A stretch of DNA of 64,000 nucleotides. Origin: Sipunculus nudus (lineage: Eukaryota > Annelida > Sipuncula > Golfingiida > Sipunculidae). The stretch lies in assembly GCA_026874595.1 (NCBI GenBank), contig CM049307.1, positions 65,344,870 to 65,408,869 of the forward strand. The letters run 5' to 3'. The position numbers and the translations under genes are program-made. The notes under the pieces are model-generated. The model had not been told where the DNA came from, made no database searches, and saw only the letters and a list, made by a program, of their open reading frames with translations. Shown here piece by piece: positions 1-14,459 of the stretch (its first letter is position 1; every line of letters starts with the position of its first letter).

Positions 1-1425
1 CGAGTGGTGTCAGTAAAACAGAGGCCTAACAACCGGGGGCGGTTTTATTACATGTGATGAGTGGTATCAGTAAAACAGAGGCCTAACAACCGGGGGACGT
101 TTTATTACATGTGACGAGTGGTATCAGTAAAACAGTGACCTAACAACCGGGGGACGTTTTATTACATGTGAGGAATGGTATCAGTAAAACAGAGGCCTAA
201 CAACCGGGGGACGTTTTATTACATGTGAGGAATGGTATCAGTAAAACAGAGGCCTAACAACCGGGGGACGTTTTGTTGCATGTGACGAGTGGTGTCAGTA
301 AAACAGAGGCCTAACAACCGGGGGCGGTTTTATTACATGTGATGAGTGGTATCAGTAAAACAGAGGCCTAACAACCGGGGGCGGTTTTATTACATGTGAC
401 GAGTGGTATCAGTAAAACAGAGGCCTAACAAGGGGGGGACGTTTTATTACATGTGAGGAATGGTATCAGTAAAACAGAGGCCTAACTACCGGGGGACGTT
501 TTATTACATGTGAGGAATGGTATCAGTAAAACAGAGGCCTAACAACCGGGGGACGTTTTATTACATGTGACGAGTGGTATCAGTAAAACAGAGGCCTAAC
601 AAGGGGGGGACGTTTTATTACATGTGAGGAATGGTATCAGTAAAACAGAGGCCTAACAACCGGGGGACGTTTTATTACATGTGAGGAATGGTATCAGTAA
701 AACAGAGGCCTAACAACCGGGGGACGTTTTGTTGCATGTGACGAGTGGTGTCAGTAAAACAGAGGCCTAACGACCGGGGGACGTTTTATAACATGTGACG
801 AGTGGTGTCAGTAAAACAGAGGCCTAACAACCGGGGGCGGTTTTATTACATGTGATGAGTGGTATCAGTAAAACAGAGGCCTAACAACCGAGGGACGTTT
901 TATTACATGTGACGATCGGTATCAGTAAAACAGTGACCTAACAACCGGGGGACGTTTTATTACATGTGACGAGTGGTATCAGTAAAACAGAGGCCTAACA
1001 ACCGGGGGACGTTTTATTACATGTGACGAGTGGTATCAGTAAAAAGAAGGCTAAATAACCGGGGGACGTTTTATTACATGTAATGAGTGGTATCAGTAAT
1101 ACAGAGGCTAAATAACCGGGGGACGTTTTATTACATGTGACGAGTGGTATCAGTAATACAGAGGCCTAACAACCGGGGGACGTTTTATTACATGTGACGA
1201 GTGGTATCAGTAAAACAGAGGCCTAACAACCGGGGGACGTTTTATTACATGTGACGAGTGGTATCAGTAAAACAGTGACCTAACAACCGGGGGACGTTTT
1301 ATTACATGTGATGAGTGGTATCAGTAAAACAGAGGCCTAACAACCGGAGGACGTTTTATTACATGTGATGAGTGGTATCAGTAAAACAGAGGCCTAACAA
1401 CCGGGGGACGTTTTATATCATGTAC
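1..1425. repeat. 57-bp minisatellite, about 25 copies
   Basis: Head-to-tail repeat with an exact 57-bp spacing between successive GAGTGGTATCAG motifs (for example 2, 59, 116). The unit runs through GAGGCCTAAC, a GGGGG(A/C)G block and TTTTATTACATGTGA. Most copies differ by one to three bases, for example ACGAGTGG/AGGAATGG and CAACCGGGGG/CAAGGGGGGG. The array is already in progress at base 1 and degenerates near 1420. No coding potential is evident. Confidence 0.97.
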
Positions 1426-2926
<1,501 letters not shown>

Positions 2927-4079
2927 TGGACCCCAGGCAGTCGGCTATCAACTAGCGCCATTACGGCCCTCTGACATTAGGGTCTACGACCAGGGTACTA
3001 GCGTCACAGTGCCTTCACTTTGGACCGCACTGTAATGCTCTATGTGGATGCAAATCTTTTCGTCATTTATGACACAGACTCATGGCCTACAAGTAAGCTG
3101 TCAAATGACATAAACCAGACTTTTCGTTAGTTTTTAGGTATAAAGTCCGTTTTAATGAACTCAGCTTATTGGTAAATCACTCTGCATTTTTGTTGAAAAT
3201 CTGACGGCCATCTTATGTGCGATACAGAAAATGATTCGTTACCATAGAGACGAAATTTCAGTTTGGGTTGTGAGTTCACATGTATTCTTTTGTGTTGATT
3301 CATTACCCGTAGCCCAATGTTAAGATTATCGGCTGTTTTCCAGGATATAAATGCAACATGGTGGATGAAATTTGCAGTTCATTACCCCGTATGACTAATA
3401 CCACGACACGAGCTCGGCTCACCAGCCAAGTATAAATGCCTACTGGGTCGTGTACTCACGGCTGGCTACCAACAAGTGTCTATGAACATAGGCAAGACAA
3501 TACAGTACAGGTATCGTGCAGTACAGGTAGACACAGTACAATCAATTCAAAACGTCTGGCTTACTTTGTTGATTCAGATTTAGTACAATGTGGAAGGTTT
3601 TTTCAAGAGCTGGTGACAGGGTTTCGAGAGGATGTTGGTACGGTGGTACCTTAAGTTTCGTGGAAATTAAGAATCCACAGGATGTTCAGTACAGGCATAC
3701 ACTTTGTTTTAGAGACACAAGGTAAACGGGCAGCGAAAGAGTTGTTTTTATGGGTTAAAATACTTATATTTTATATCCTTTGTGTATATTCTTGCAAACA
3801 CGATAATCATAAGACGGAAAAACTACAGGAAGGAACACAAAGTTAAAATTCGAAATTTCTTTGCATCGGAGATGCCAAAGTATCACCAGGTAATTAAGGC
3901 ATACCACTTTCTAAAATAGCCCCCCCCCCCCCGCCTTCTTCTGAAGCATATACTGACATTTTACAAGGCTAAGGCCACCAGGGCCAAGGTCGCAAATGAT
4001 TGAACTTGTCCGACATCTTGTTTGAGACAATTCGCATATCATATTTAAAGAAAAGAAAGCAGTTATTCAGTTATTATAA
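2927..4079. other. Non-coding stretch with a poly-C run
   Basis: No recognisable gene. Contains a C13 run at 3920-3932 and a 72-codon plus-strand open frame (3436-3654) without recognisable features. Confidence 0.55.
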
Positions 4080-4830
4080 GGTTTAAAAAAACCTGTTCCT
4101 TCAGGTTTGACCTTGAAAACAAAGGCCAAATTCACTAGTCTTGAAAAAAAATCAGATATTGTTGGAAATATTTTTTGGTGTAAAATTTGAATGAAACAGA
4201 TGACTTACTTCAAAGGTTAGGAACAAAAATCCTATTTATTAGAAGATTTGACCTTGAAGACCAAGCTGAGGGTCACCAATCTTCGAAAAAAATCCGATAT
4301 ATTTGTGGAAACATTTTGTGTGTGTCAGATTTGAAGGAAACAGATGCAGTACTTCAAAACTTATAGGGTTATCAAAATGTTATTTATTGGCAGATTTAAC
4401 CTTGAACACCAAACTCAAGGTTACCAATCTTCAAACATGTCTAAGATCTCGGTGGAAAAAATTTGTATATCAAAATCGAGGAAAAGAAATGCTGTACTCT
4501 AAAAGTTTATTGGTTAACAAAAAGCCTTTTTATCAGCAGATTTGATCCTTGAAAGCAGGGTAAAGGTCATCAGTCTTCAATCATGTCTGACATCTTGGTG
4601 GAAACAATCTGTGTCACATTTGAAGAGAAAAGATATTGTACTTGAAAAGTTATGGGGTTAAAAAAAACCTATATATCCGCAGAGTTGACCTTAGTCATCG
4701 TCAAAGGTTTTCAAACTCTTTCGACGAATTATCATCTGACATCTGTCATTTTGATTTACGGACAGATACATCTACCCACTTGAGTTATGTTTTTGCCTGT
4801 TTTTTCCCCACCAATATGGAAATAGTCAAG
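4080..4830. repeat. Degenerate tandem repeat of about 145 bp carrying TGACCTTGA
   Basis: Five diverged units, marked by TTTGACCTTGAA-type motifs starting at about 4108, 4249, 4397, 4543 and 4686 (spacings 141-148). Each unit continues with ACCAATCTTCAAA, GGTGGAAA, ATTTGAAGGAAA and a GTTATTGG-like segment. Shorter related motifs (AGTCAAGGTCA near 4827, TCAAGGTGACTC near 5154) follow. The TGACCTTGA core is the reverse complement of TCAAGGTCA, an extended nuclear-receptor half-site; whether it acts as one here is unknown. Confidence 0.8.
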
Positions 4831-5724
4831 GTCAAAGCCACTCTCATTAAAGCCATGACCCTTATATGAATGGACTTCATCTTGAACTCGTATGTATGCA
4901 TGTGAATAAAATGAAAGAAATCTGTCCATTAGCTGTTGACTTATGATGATCACAGTACAGTCAAGTGGCAATGAAAAAGGTATTAAAAGGGGCGAAAACC
5001 TGATAAAAGAACAATAGTTGGTGCAACCAGTTTCCGGTAAATGACAACACTATCGAAGATCTTCGTTCAACTTGATTGTTGGATCAATCCATGCATGCTT
5101 TCTTAAGATATTTAAGAATTTGTGTGATTTTCACCAAAAATTGTTTATTTAAGGTCAAGGTGACTCTTCTAGTAAAGCTTACGACACCATTTTAAACAGG
5201 CTACGTTCTTTCTAACATATCTATTTACATGTTAAGTTTGGTAAAGATCCATTTTTATGTTTAGAATTATCGCGCAGGCAAGATTTATCTGCGGCAGCTG
5301 GACCGTGCTAAAACCTAAGTATTCCCCGACTCTGTCTAGGGATACAATTATGCTCATTCGCCCGTTTGCAAGTCGGCAAAATAAAAGCTACATTTAACCT
5401 TGTGTCAGCGACCAAAATAACTAACTTTTTCTTAACCTACTGAGTTCCTTTTAAGATTTCATGATTATTTTTGACTGTTTCACAGGGCAAATTTATTTAT
5501 AAACGGACTTATTGCTGTGTTTCTATACGTTAACCTATACAAATTAGACTAATTTTAACTGTGGATCTCATCAATATATCGTACCTCCAAACAAAAAAAA
5601 TTAAATGCAATTCAACAACCCGAAATGTAAAAATGCTGTTCGACAAAATAACCACATAAAACACAACAAGTTTTTGCTCATTTGACAGGCAAATGATCAG
5701 AAGAATAGAAATTTTTTTCAAACG
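4831..5724. other. Non-coding stretch
   Basis: Tail of TCAAGGT-containing sequence followed by AT-rich DNA. Only short open frames; nothing recognised. Confidence 0.5.
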
Positions 5725-6640
5725 TCCACATTGTTCATAAACCCATCATTTGCATTGTTTCTCATCGGGCGCATCATCCGCATCAGATACCATCATATCC
5801 CCATCCATAAACACTGCCTACACGCACCGGATGACATATACCGTCGGCCGCATCGTCTGCCGTCAGATACCATCATATCCCCATCCATAAACACTGCCTA
5901 CACGCACTGGATGACATATACCGTCGGCCGCATCGTCTGCCGTCAGATACCATCATATCCCCATCCATAAACACTGCATTCACGCGTTGGATGACATATA
6001 CCGTCAGCCGCATCATCCGAATTCAGATACCATATTAACCACACCCATAAACACTGCCTACACAAGCTGGATGACATATACCGTCATCCGCATCATCCGC
6101 ATTCAGATACCACAATAACCACATCCATAAACACTGCCTACACGCGATGGATGACATATACCGTCAGCCGCATCATCCGCATTCAAATACCATAATAACC
6201 ACATCCATAAACCCTGCCTACACAAGCTGGATGACATATACCGTCGGCCGCATCATCCGCATCAGATACCATCATATCCCCATCCATAAACACTGCATTC
6301 ACGCGCTGGATGGCATATACCGTCAGCCGCATCATCCGCATTCAGATACCATAATCACCACATCCATAAACACTGCCTACACGCGATGGATGGCATATAC
6401 CGTCAGCCGCATCATCCGCATCAGATACCAACATATCCCCATCCATAAACACTGCCTACACACGCTGGATGGCATATACCGTCAGCCGCATCATCCGCAT
6501 TCAGATACCATAATCACCACATCCATAAACACTGCCTACACGCGCTGGATGGCATATACCGTCAGCCGCATTGTCTGCCATGAGATACCATCATATGCCC
6601 ATCTATAAAGACTGCCTACACACGCTTGATGATATATAAT
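5725..6640. repeat. 80-bp minisatellite, about 11 copies
   Basis: CCATCCATAAACACTGCC recurs at 5801, 5881, 5961, 6041, 6121 and 6201 and then with 79-81 bp spacing to about 6610. Units vary between CATCATATCCC and CATAATAACCAC and between GATGACATATACC and GATGGCATATACC. The 153-codon open frame at 6147-6608 runs through the repeat. Since 80 is not a multiple of three, it reads successive units in different frames and is not a gene. Confidence 0.95.
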
Positions 6641-7621
6641 AAATTTATAATACCGTACAAAACAACAACTGTAGCCGTATCATTGACACGCCCACTGTGA
6701 ATCTTCCTTTACTGTAATACTGATCTTGATAAATAGGATGAACGTGATAAATCTATCGTACAGAAAGGAAAATCGTGACAGGTGTGCAAGATATTTATTT
6801 GTACAAAATGTTCATAATAAAGGACGTTTTGCTTATGTAAATTTCTCCCATTCATTCACATTGTCAGTATTTTGAGCTCCTTCATAAGCAACGGGGATCT
6901 TGTTACTTCAGATGAATATCGGTTAACAATACCCGCAGGTTATATTAAATTAGAAAATATTAATACATACAGAGGTTGGGAAAAGTCAGGAAATTAATTC
7001 GAAAGTATTTGTAATGTTAATCTGGTCATGACAATGTTAGTTGTTTGAGTTGAGGTTAGCTTCCTTTCTCCCTGAGCCACTCCTCTGTCATTCCATATAT
7101 AAACAAATAATGTATGCTGTTCTTTGGAAATTAAGGTACTGATGTATGTTTATATTTAGTTGATGATGCATAACAGTACAGAACAGATGATGCAGAACAT
7201 TATTCTAAATGTTTAAGGCATTTGTATTTGGCCAGTTTGTGGTATAAAACATTCAATATATAGTATTAAGAAACATATTTGATTGCAAAAAATTGAATCT
7301 ATTTATTGTTCCTAGTACAATGTTCTTTGACTGACAAGGCCTTACACACGGTCCCAATACGTCCATGAGTTTTCTGGATCATGCCTCCCGTAAAAAAGTC
7401 AAATTGCAGGTAAGTTGAATGAACTTGAAATTTATAAATGTTCCTTATCTGCTGGGAGAAGCCCAGAAAATCAACCACAATGCCACAAACCACACGAACC
7501 ACAAGGTTATAACGTAACTTTTCTACAAAGCGCAGTAAACAAGACTGTAACTATCAGTTGGAGAACGAGTAGAGATTGGCCTGCCAAAGGCGATAGAACA
7601 ATCTTATAACAGACGTACAAC
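6641..7621. other. Non-coding stretch
   Basis: AT-rich DNA without a recognised gene. Short opposing open frames at 7299-7502 (-) and 7415-7609 (+) overlap each other and lack domains. Confidence 0.5.
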
Positions 7622-8470
7622 ACATCACATCATCAGATGACCTGGGTATTCCTTAGACTAACCGTACAGACTAACAACACATCACAGCATCAGATGACCT
7701 GGCTATTCCTGAGACTAACCGTACAGACTAACAACACATCACAGCATCAGATGACCTTGGTTTTCCTGAGACTAACCGTACAGACTAACAACACATCACA
7801 GCGTCAGATGACCTGGGTATTCCTGAGACTAACCGTACAGACTAACAACACATCACAGCATCAGATGACCTGGGTATTCCTGAGACTAACCGTACAGACT
7901 TACAACACATCACAGCATCAGATGACCTGGGTATTCCTGAGACTTGGGTATTCCTGAGACTAACCGTACAGACTAACAACACATCACAGCATCAGATGAC
8001 CTGAGTATTCCTGAGACTAACCGTACAGACTAACAACACATCACAGCATCAGATGACCTGGGTGTTCCTGAGACTAACCGTACAGACTAACAACACATCA
8101 CAGCGTCAGATGATCTGGGTATTCCTGAGACTAACCGTACAGACTAACAACACATCACAGCATCAGATGACCTGGGTATTCCTGAGACTAACCGTACAGA
8201 CTTACAACACATCACAGCATCAGATGACCTGGGTATTCCTGAGACTTGGGTATTCCTGAGACTAACCGTACAGACTAACAACACATCACAGCATCAGATG
8301 ACCTGGGTATTCCTGAGACTAACCGTACAGACTAACAACACATCACAGCATCAGATGATCTTGGTATTCCTGAGACTAACCGTACAGACTTACAACACAT
8401 CACAGCATCAGATGACTTGGGTATTCCTGAGACTAACCGCACAGACTAACAACACATCACGGACGCACAG
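7622..8470. repeat. 57-bp minisatellite with a 302-bp higher-order repeat
   Basis: About 15 copies of a 57-bp unit containing CATCAGATGACCTGGGTATT, CCTGAGACTAACCGTACAGA and CTAACAACACATCACAG. Because 57 is divisible by three, each unit reads as a 19-residue repeat and produces long open frames (7637-7957, 8053-8259, 8298-8552). A 17-bp partial duplication (GAGACTTGGGTATTCC) occurs at 7939 and again at 8241. This shows that a block of five units plus the extra 17 bp (302 bp) was itself duplicated. No start context, splice signals or recognisable protein support translation. Confidence 0.95.
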
Positions 8471-8629
8471 TTATTACCGGATCACTGGAGCTGGCCGGGA
8501 AGCTCCTGGGGTGTTAGCGTTTATACGAATAAGAGCGGGCGGTCCTAACTGACGTTACAAGGGCAGTTTGAATGTATATGATGATCATACGTAAAGAATA
8601 TCAAATTAAGGCCCTGTTGCCGCAATAGT

Positions 8630-8965
8630 TATAACTAGAAATCTGAATGCAAACCTCCGCCATGCGGGGGTCCATATTGCGGGATGCTCCCCAACCCGTG
8701 TTTGCATTCACTTATTCGGCCATCCGCAGGGTCATTATAAGTGAATATTCCTTGATGACGTTCTTGAATCCGGATCATGAACCGGAACAACACCAATATC
8801 TAATGGATTCTTCATTAGCCTAATCCCGAAATGCCCTGAATGTTTCATGAGATTCCATTCATAACTGAGTTATGTGTTAATGTTGTGAACTCATGAATAA
8901 TTTTGTGAACAAACACTCACGAACGGGGATGAACGCATACGCTCCTTGCGGAGACAATTATGCAA
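8630..8965. mobile_element. Interspersed repeat with CCTCCGCC ends, copy 1
   Basis: Begins GAATGCAAACCTCCGCCATG and ends near ATGAACGCATACGCTCC...GCGGAG. Similar sequence occurs at 12893-13165, 13893-14110 and 56440-56602. The two ends look like imperfect inverted repeats (CCTCCGCCA...GG against the GGCGGAGGC end preserved in the 56440 copy), which suggests a miniature inverted-repeat element. No coding capacity. The superfamily is not assigned. Confidence 0.6.
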
Positions 8966-11900
8966 TATGTGGAATGAACATCGATAAAACTCTCTGAACA
9001 CTGACTTCAGTATATTTTCCTCATGTCTGGTAAAATGCCTTGAGGCTTTGTGTGTAAGCGGTGAGTGGAACCAAAACTGACATATGTAAACGGTGGTCTG
9101 TATTTGGCAGACACAGAAGGGTAAATAAAAGGAGAGTAACTTATCATTCGACCATCTATGGTTTCAATTCATCTTGGCCAAAGCAGTTCTTCAGAACGAT
9201 CTTGTTGTGTGTAAAACTGTCACTCTATAGAAAAAAATTTTCTGAAATTCAGACCACACAACCTACCTCACAGTAAGTACTAAAAGCGGCAGACGACGTG
9301 CTCGAGCTGCCGGGGTGACGTTGGCCGCCCCTTAACTGACTAAGCCTTTAACTTGAAACATCTTTTCCTAAGGACTAGTTTCAGTTTTCTAGACAGTGAG
9401 ACAGCTGGATTAGATACTAGTATACTTAGTACACTAGGCACTGTCACGCTTCAGGCTTCCAATGCACATATTAATGGCAAGGCGTCTCAAGGAAAATCTA
9501 CATCAACCAATGGTTCTTCTTTAACAGCATAAAAAACCATCTCGGTTTTACGGACTTAACGTTGACACTTTAATGACGTTAGGGAAGCTGAGCACCGGCC
9601 CGACTGTTGTATTCTCAGGCACACGTCTGTCAGTAGTTACAAATCCCCATTGACACCCGGACACACCTCATCACTCTAAGATGGCTGTCCATGTTAATGG
9701 CGTCGATAACAATTTCCTGAAAGCTTTACCGGTGGAGGTTTTGTTAATATTATGATTGACTGTTCAGTGAGCTGGCAAATGTGAGAGTGGCTTGGCAGCT
9801 CGTCCCCTGTAGCCAGGTAGCAGGTGGCATCAAGTACGATGTCGTCCAGCGTGACACCTACAAGTGAACCATTAATACTAATCCAGGCACTGGGACCACC
9901 TGATACCTCCCGGGGCAACCCAAAAAGTTATGGTATTTTAAATCGTGTTTATGATAACTTCTGCTTGTATACATTTTTGAACTGCTGGATCAATCATACA
10001 CAAAATGTCAATTGTGTCATGCTCATGTTATGATATATATATAAAACACAGCACAGGTATATCCTTGTCACAGTATAACTTCTTTTGTTAGATGTGTCTT
10101 CAAAATAGGTCAATGTAACGTTAACAGCTTGTGTCCTCCTCCCCCCCCCCCCCCCAACCCCACCCCCACTGGATCCGCTTCTGGTAACTGTAGAACTGTT
10201 GTTCAATGGCATACAATCACCACTCGTTAATAAAAAACGATCCCATCATTTATTTAAACTGATACGTTCTTGACAAAATGTAACAAATTACCTTCAACGT
10301 ATGTAGGAAGTCTGTATTCCCATGTCATTGATAAAATATACGTTCAAAATATCCATTTTAAGAGTATTACTGCCGATCAAGGTAAGCAAGGTGAGATATT
10401 TCATGACATCAATTATCAACAGATCTAAGAATAAGCCGTGTTTGACAGTTGTGGCTAATTACAGCAAATGTCATTCATCAAGATGCATTGTTGCGATCCG
10501 AGTGGTTTGAAGGTTATAGCAAGACTGTATTAATGGTAAACGGAAAATAATTTGAACAAATGACATGGTTCTTAATTAATCTGCTTGACAACATTATTAT
10601 TTAACAAACTGAATTGCCTCTATGTTTATAATGGGTTCCATATAAAGAGGTGATTTTTAGCTGAGCGTCACTGATGTGTCACGTCGATCAAAGGACGAAT
10701 CCTGGCGGCGCGTCCTTCATTTCTTCTTATTTATCAGCCTTGCGAAAGTCGGGTAAAAAAAACTCACTGGATACAAACTGACATCAGATAAGCTAGAAGC
10801 AATAAATATCTTCCAATCTAATCCGCCCTGGACAGATAGGTTTGTTAGGACGTTTCAAGTGGACAGCCGCGTTGTGACAGGATTGCATTCTTACCAAATA
10901 TTTATGTGACTGCGGTTAGACTGAGGAAGAAGATCCAATGTTTCCAGTGACAAGGACAGAGAGGGGTTCCTGAAAGGCTTTTCCATCTCGGGCCCTTTGT
11001 CTTATGGACACGCCCATGTCAAGTCATTTGTATTGCCATGGATGTTTGTCCGGAATCGTTCATTTTTACAAAGATGAGTTGATTAAACATGTAATTAGTG
11101 ACATTAAATTCAATAAAATGATATGATACCCACATTATAAACAAATTAGTCTGCTTGAGCCAGTTTGAAAGAAGAACAAAAAAATTTAACGACCTGATAG
11201 CCTAAAAACAGGACATTTCTTTAGGTAGAGTCTAGACGTATTTTGCAAATATGTGATTTACTGTTTCTTTTAATTTGAGTGAAAACAGACTTTGGTATTT
11301 ATAAACCTTCGCTTCCATCGTATACAAGTGTATCATTGTATACATTGCCAAATACATGACTTGAAGAAAGGCATTGTTAAGCAATGGAGTGGGGCAGATA
11401 ATCTACTTTTCGCCGCATTCAGCTCTGCTGCCTTAAAACCCAGTGGCTGGCTACACCTAACCACCAGTCAGTTGGGTTCCTCAGGATTACTCATGACACA
11501 TCTTTCAAAACAACACTTTCTCGTGTACCTTGTTTTCTAGAGAGGGGCATTTACAGTCAATACCATTGACCTAAGAGTAATTTCATTCTGACCTAGGGCT
11601 TCAGATTGATCAGAAATGTCCATACGTTGTTCACGGTTAATGAAAGGTAGATTGGATCTGTTTCCTTTTTAAAATTCATTAGTCAAACAGTATCTCGTAA
11701 ATCTACATATGTTTTTACGGAGTGGGAAACTGTATAACCCTAAGGAATAGGCGTTCACAGCTCATGAGACTGTAATCATCGCTCGTCGTAAAGACAATGA
11801 AACGTTTACCAAAAGTAGTCCGTGTTAATGAGGTTTACAAATAACTCCTTGCTTTGCTATTGTATCGTTTTATTTTGTAGATTTATATTCCCAGTCAGAA

Positions 11901-12477
11901 AATGTTGCGTGAATGATTCTCTATATACACATGGGGCCTTGTCAAAACGTCAAGCAAGGGCGGATGCAGTCTTATCTTTGCGTCCATCTGTAAATCACAC
12001 ATACGACCCGTTACATGCTCGTTACCTCAGGATTTGGTTAGGCTTGTGTCAAAATTCAGATTACGACTTATTACTCTAATCCCGTTTATTCAGGTTGTTA
12101 TGGGGCATTACATTAGGAGTCTGAGCGGAAGAGTTTTTCCAGTGACAGTGTCACGTTTGTCGTGGGAGCTCGTTTCATTTGGTTAGGGTTTTTCCTTCAG
12201 GAATCAGTAATCCTGCCATCAACACAAATGTGGCCTCCCAGCACCGAGACCTAAGTCTTTCTCGGTTAGCCAGATTCTGGCGCAACAGGGGGGATAGAGG
12301 TTCCTTTTCTTCCAGATACCTATCAGGCACATCAGTCATACAGTCAAGTATTGCTCTATGGACATTGTCAAAGACTGACCGGTGGAAGGGTGCTGTAGGC
12401 AAAACGTAAACCAACCGACGGCTAGATTAACAGCGTAATTACAAATTATATAATGATATTTTTTTTTGTATTATAAA
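8966..12477. other. Long non-coding stretch
   Basis: No recognised gene or repeat array. Contains a C15 run at 10141-10155. A 240-bp less AT-rich segment at 12175-12414 is open on both strands; it is discussed as a weak exon candidate in the findings. Other open frames are under 85 codons and featureless. Confidence 0.5.
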
Positions 12478-13170
12478 CAGTGCGTCTCTCTTAATATCGT
12501 TAATTGTTTGTGCACTTGTGTTATGAGTCACTATATCATGTATATATTAACATTTATTTTTAATAACCGTTGCTAATAATTAATTTTCCGTTACTACACA
12601 CAAATCATACTTCTTTATTGATCCAGAAGAGCAATTATATGATTAAGACCCCTGGAAAACTTATACCGGGGGAACTTATACAACATGGTCATAAATAATA
12701 TGATTTAAACTGATTAGCCGTGAATACACAACTCACCAGGCATTTAATTTAAACTGATAGGGACCAGCGCTAAATGATTATGCAGCTAAATGTTTATAAG
12801 TGCGCTCTATTACGTCAGCAGCGTCTTATGGGTTTGCTTCTAGTTCTAGAGAGAGAGAGGGAAAAAAATTAACAAAAAGAAATCTGCATTTTAAGGAATG
12901 CAGGCGTCTGTCATGTGGAGGTCCATTTTGATGGATAGGCCTATTCTACAAGCCGGGTTGCATCACTCATTCGGCATTTACTTATTCCCAGGTCCATTCG
13001 TGCATAAGTGACTGTACATTTGTGAATTTCACTTCATGCCGTTCCTTAACCGATCATCCCGCCAATTCCCGAAACACCCTGAAAATTTAATGAAATTCCT
13101 TTCATGATTGTGCAAGTTATATTGTGAACAAACACCCAAACATACACAAAAGAAGGATGAGCGCATATAT
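12478..13170. repeat. 1-kb tandem duplication, copy A
   Basis: Matches 13479-14115 at an offset of about 1005 bp. Shared markers are TTGTTTGTGCACTTGTGTTA (12504 and 13509), CCAGAAGAGCAAT, GGTCATAAATAATATGATTT and GTCTTATGGGTTTGCTTCTA. The copies differ by scattered substitutions and small indels. The 3' part (from about 12893) is a copy of the CCTCCGCC interspersed element, here mutated to GCGTCTGTCATG, so the element was present before the duplication. Confidence 0.9.
12893..13165. mobile_element. CCTCCGCC interspersed repeat, copy 2
   Basis: Starts at GGAATGCAGGCGTCTGTCATG and ends near GGATGAGCGCATA. It shares the CATGTGGAGGTCC, CATTCGGCATTTACTTATTC and GAACAAACACCC segments with the other copies. 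It lies inside duplication copy A. Confidence 0.6.
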
Positions 13171-13478
13171 ATAAACGCTAATTTGTTAAACTGACATATA
13201 AATATAAATGCTAATCTATTAATACTAAGTGTTTTAGAGCGCTTAATACACCCTAAACAAGTGGTTTGGTTCGATTTGCTACTTACGAAACATTAGCATA
13301 GGTCATCTTTGTCTGCCAAGTCAGTTACTTATGCACATTGCAGCTACCAACTCTAAATAATAAAGTTATATTGAGTGGCATTATTTTTATAACATTTTAT
13401 GTTCGAAACAGTAGTTCTAATACTTACTTTAAGTCATATCGCAGAGTGAAAAATTAAAACATATGATTTATAGGGAAA

Positions 13479-14115
13479 CAGTGTTATATCGCATCTTTAT
13501 GTCGTTCATTGTTTGTGCACTTGTGTTATGAGTCACTATATCATGTATATATTGACATTTATTCTTAATATCCGTTACTATCAATTAATTTCCCGTTACT
13601 ACACACAATTCATACTTCTCTATCGATCCAGAAGAGCAATAATATGATTAAGACCATTTCAGCTTAATATCGCTGGAAACTTTATACACCGGGAATTTAT
13701 ACATCATGGTCATAAATAATATGATTTAAACTGATAAGCCGTGAATACACAACTCACCTGGCATTGTAGTTAAACTTATAGGGACTAGCGCTAAATGTTT
13801 ATAAATGCGCTCTATTTAATACGTCTGCAGCGTCTTATGGGTTTGCTTCTAGTTCTAGAGACAGACATAAAAAATAAGAAATCTACATTTTAAGGAATGC
13901 AAGCCTCCGCCATGTGGAGGTCCCTATTGTGGGATATTCTGCAAGCAAGGTTGCATTCATTCACTCGGCATTAACTTATTCCCAGGTTCACTCGTGCATA
14001 AGTGGCTGTATAGATTTGTGAATTTCACCTCATGCTGTTCCTTAACATATCTCGGCCAATTCAAGAAATGGCCTGAAAATTTCATGAAAATTCCTTTCAT
14101 GATTGCTATTAAATT
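13479..14115. repeat. 1-kb tandem duplication, copy B
   Basis: Partner of 12478-13170, with the same block order. It retains a better-preserved embedded element (from about 13893) but lacks the GAACAAACACCC end seen in copy A. Confidence 0.9.
13893..14110. mobile_element. CCTCCGCC interspersed repeat, copy 3
   Basis: Begins GGAATGCAAGCCTCCGCCATG and follows the family through CATTCACTCGGCATTAACTT to CATGATTGC. The distal end is missing or diverged. Confidence 0.6.
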
Positions 14116-14403
14116 TTGAATAATTTTTACCAAAATGAATATTGTAGATCCAAAAACCTGTTCGAATCTGTATTTATCTGAAAATAAAGAATATGTCGCT
14201 CGACGTATCGAGAGTCACTTTCCCTCTACGCCCACCATTTCATTTGTCACACGTTGCTAATTATTAAAACGACGTTGTAATTAAGAGAGGTGGCATCGTA
14301 TAAATAGTATGGTGCCTTTCATGTATAAATTCAACCAATCTCTAAACATCTCCATTACTGAACAGAACATGCTGGCTTTGCTTAAATGCCGTGCAACAGG
14401 CCT

Positions 14404-14429
14404 CTGAATCGCTACCCGGGGCGATTCAG
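14404..14429. other. Perfect 9-bp hairpin
   Basis: CTGAATCGC at 14404-14412 pairs with GCGATTCAG at 14421-14429 around an 8-base loop containing CCCGGG. It lies just upstream of the next tandem array. Function unknown. Confidence 0.5.
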
Positions 14430-14459
14430 AAAATGGCGCTCACCTTGGCTCTCGTGCAT

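Noticed and set aside
1-1425. CRISPR-like array
   Set aside because: The whole 57-bp unit is repeated with no unique spacers, and the window is eukaryotic. It is a minisatellite.
6147-6608. 153-codon open frame as a repeat protein
   Set aside because: The 80-bp unit shifts frame at every copy, and the sequence varies with no codon-position bias.
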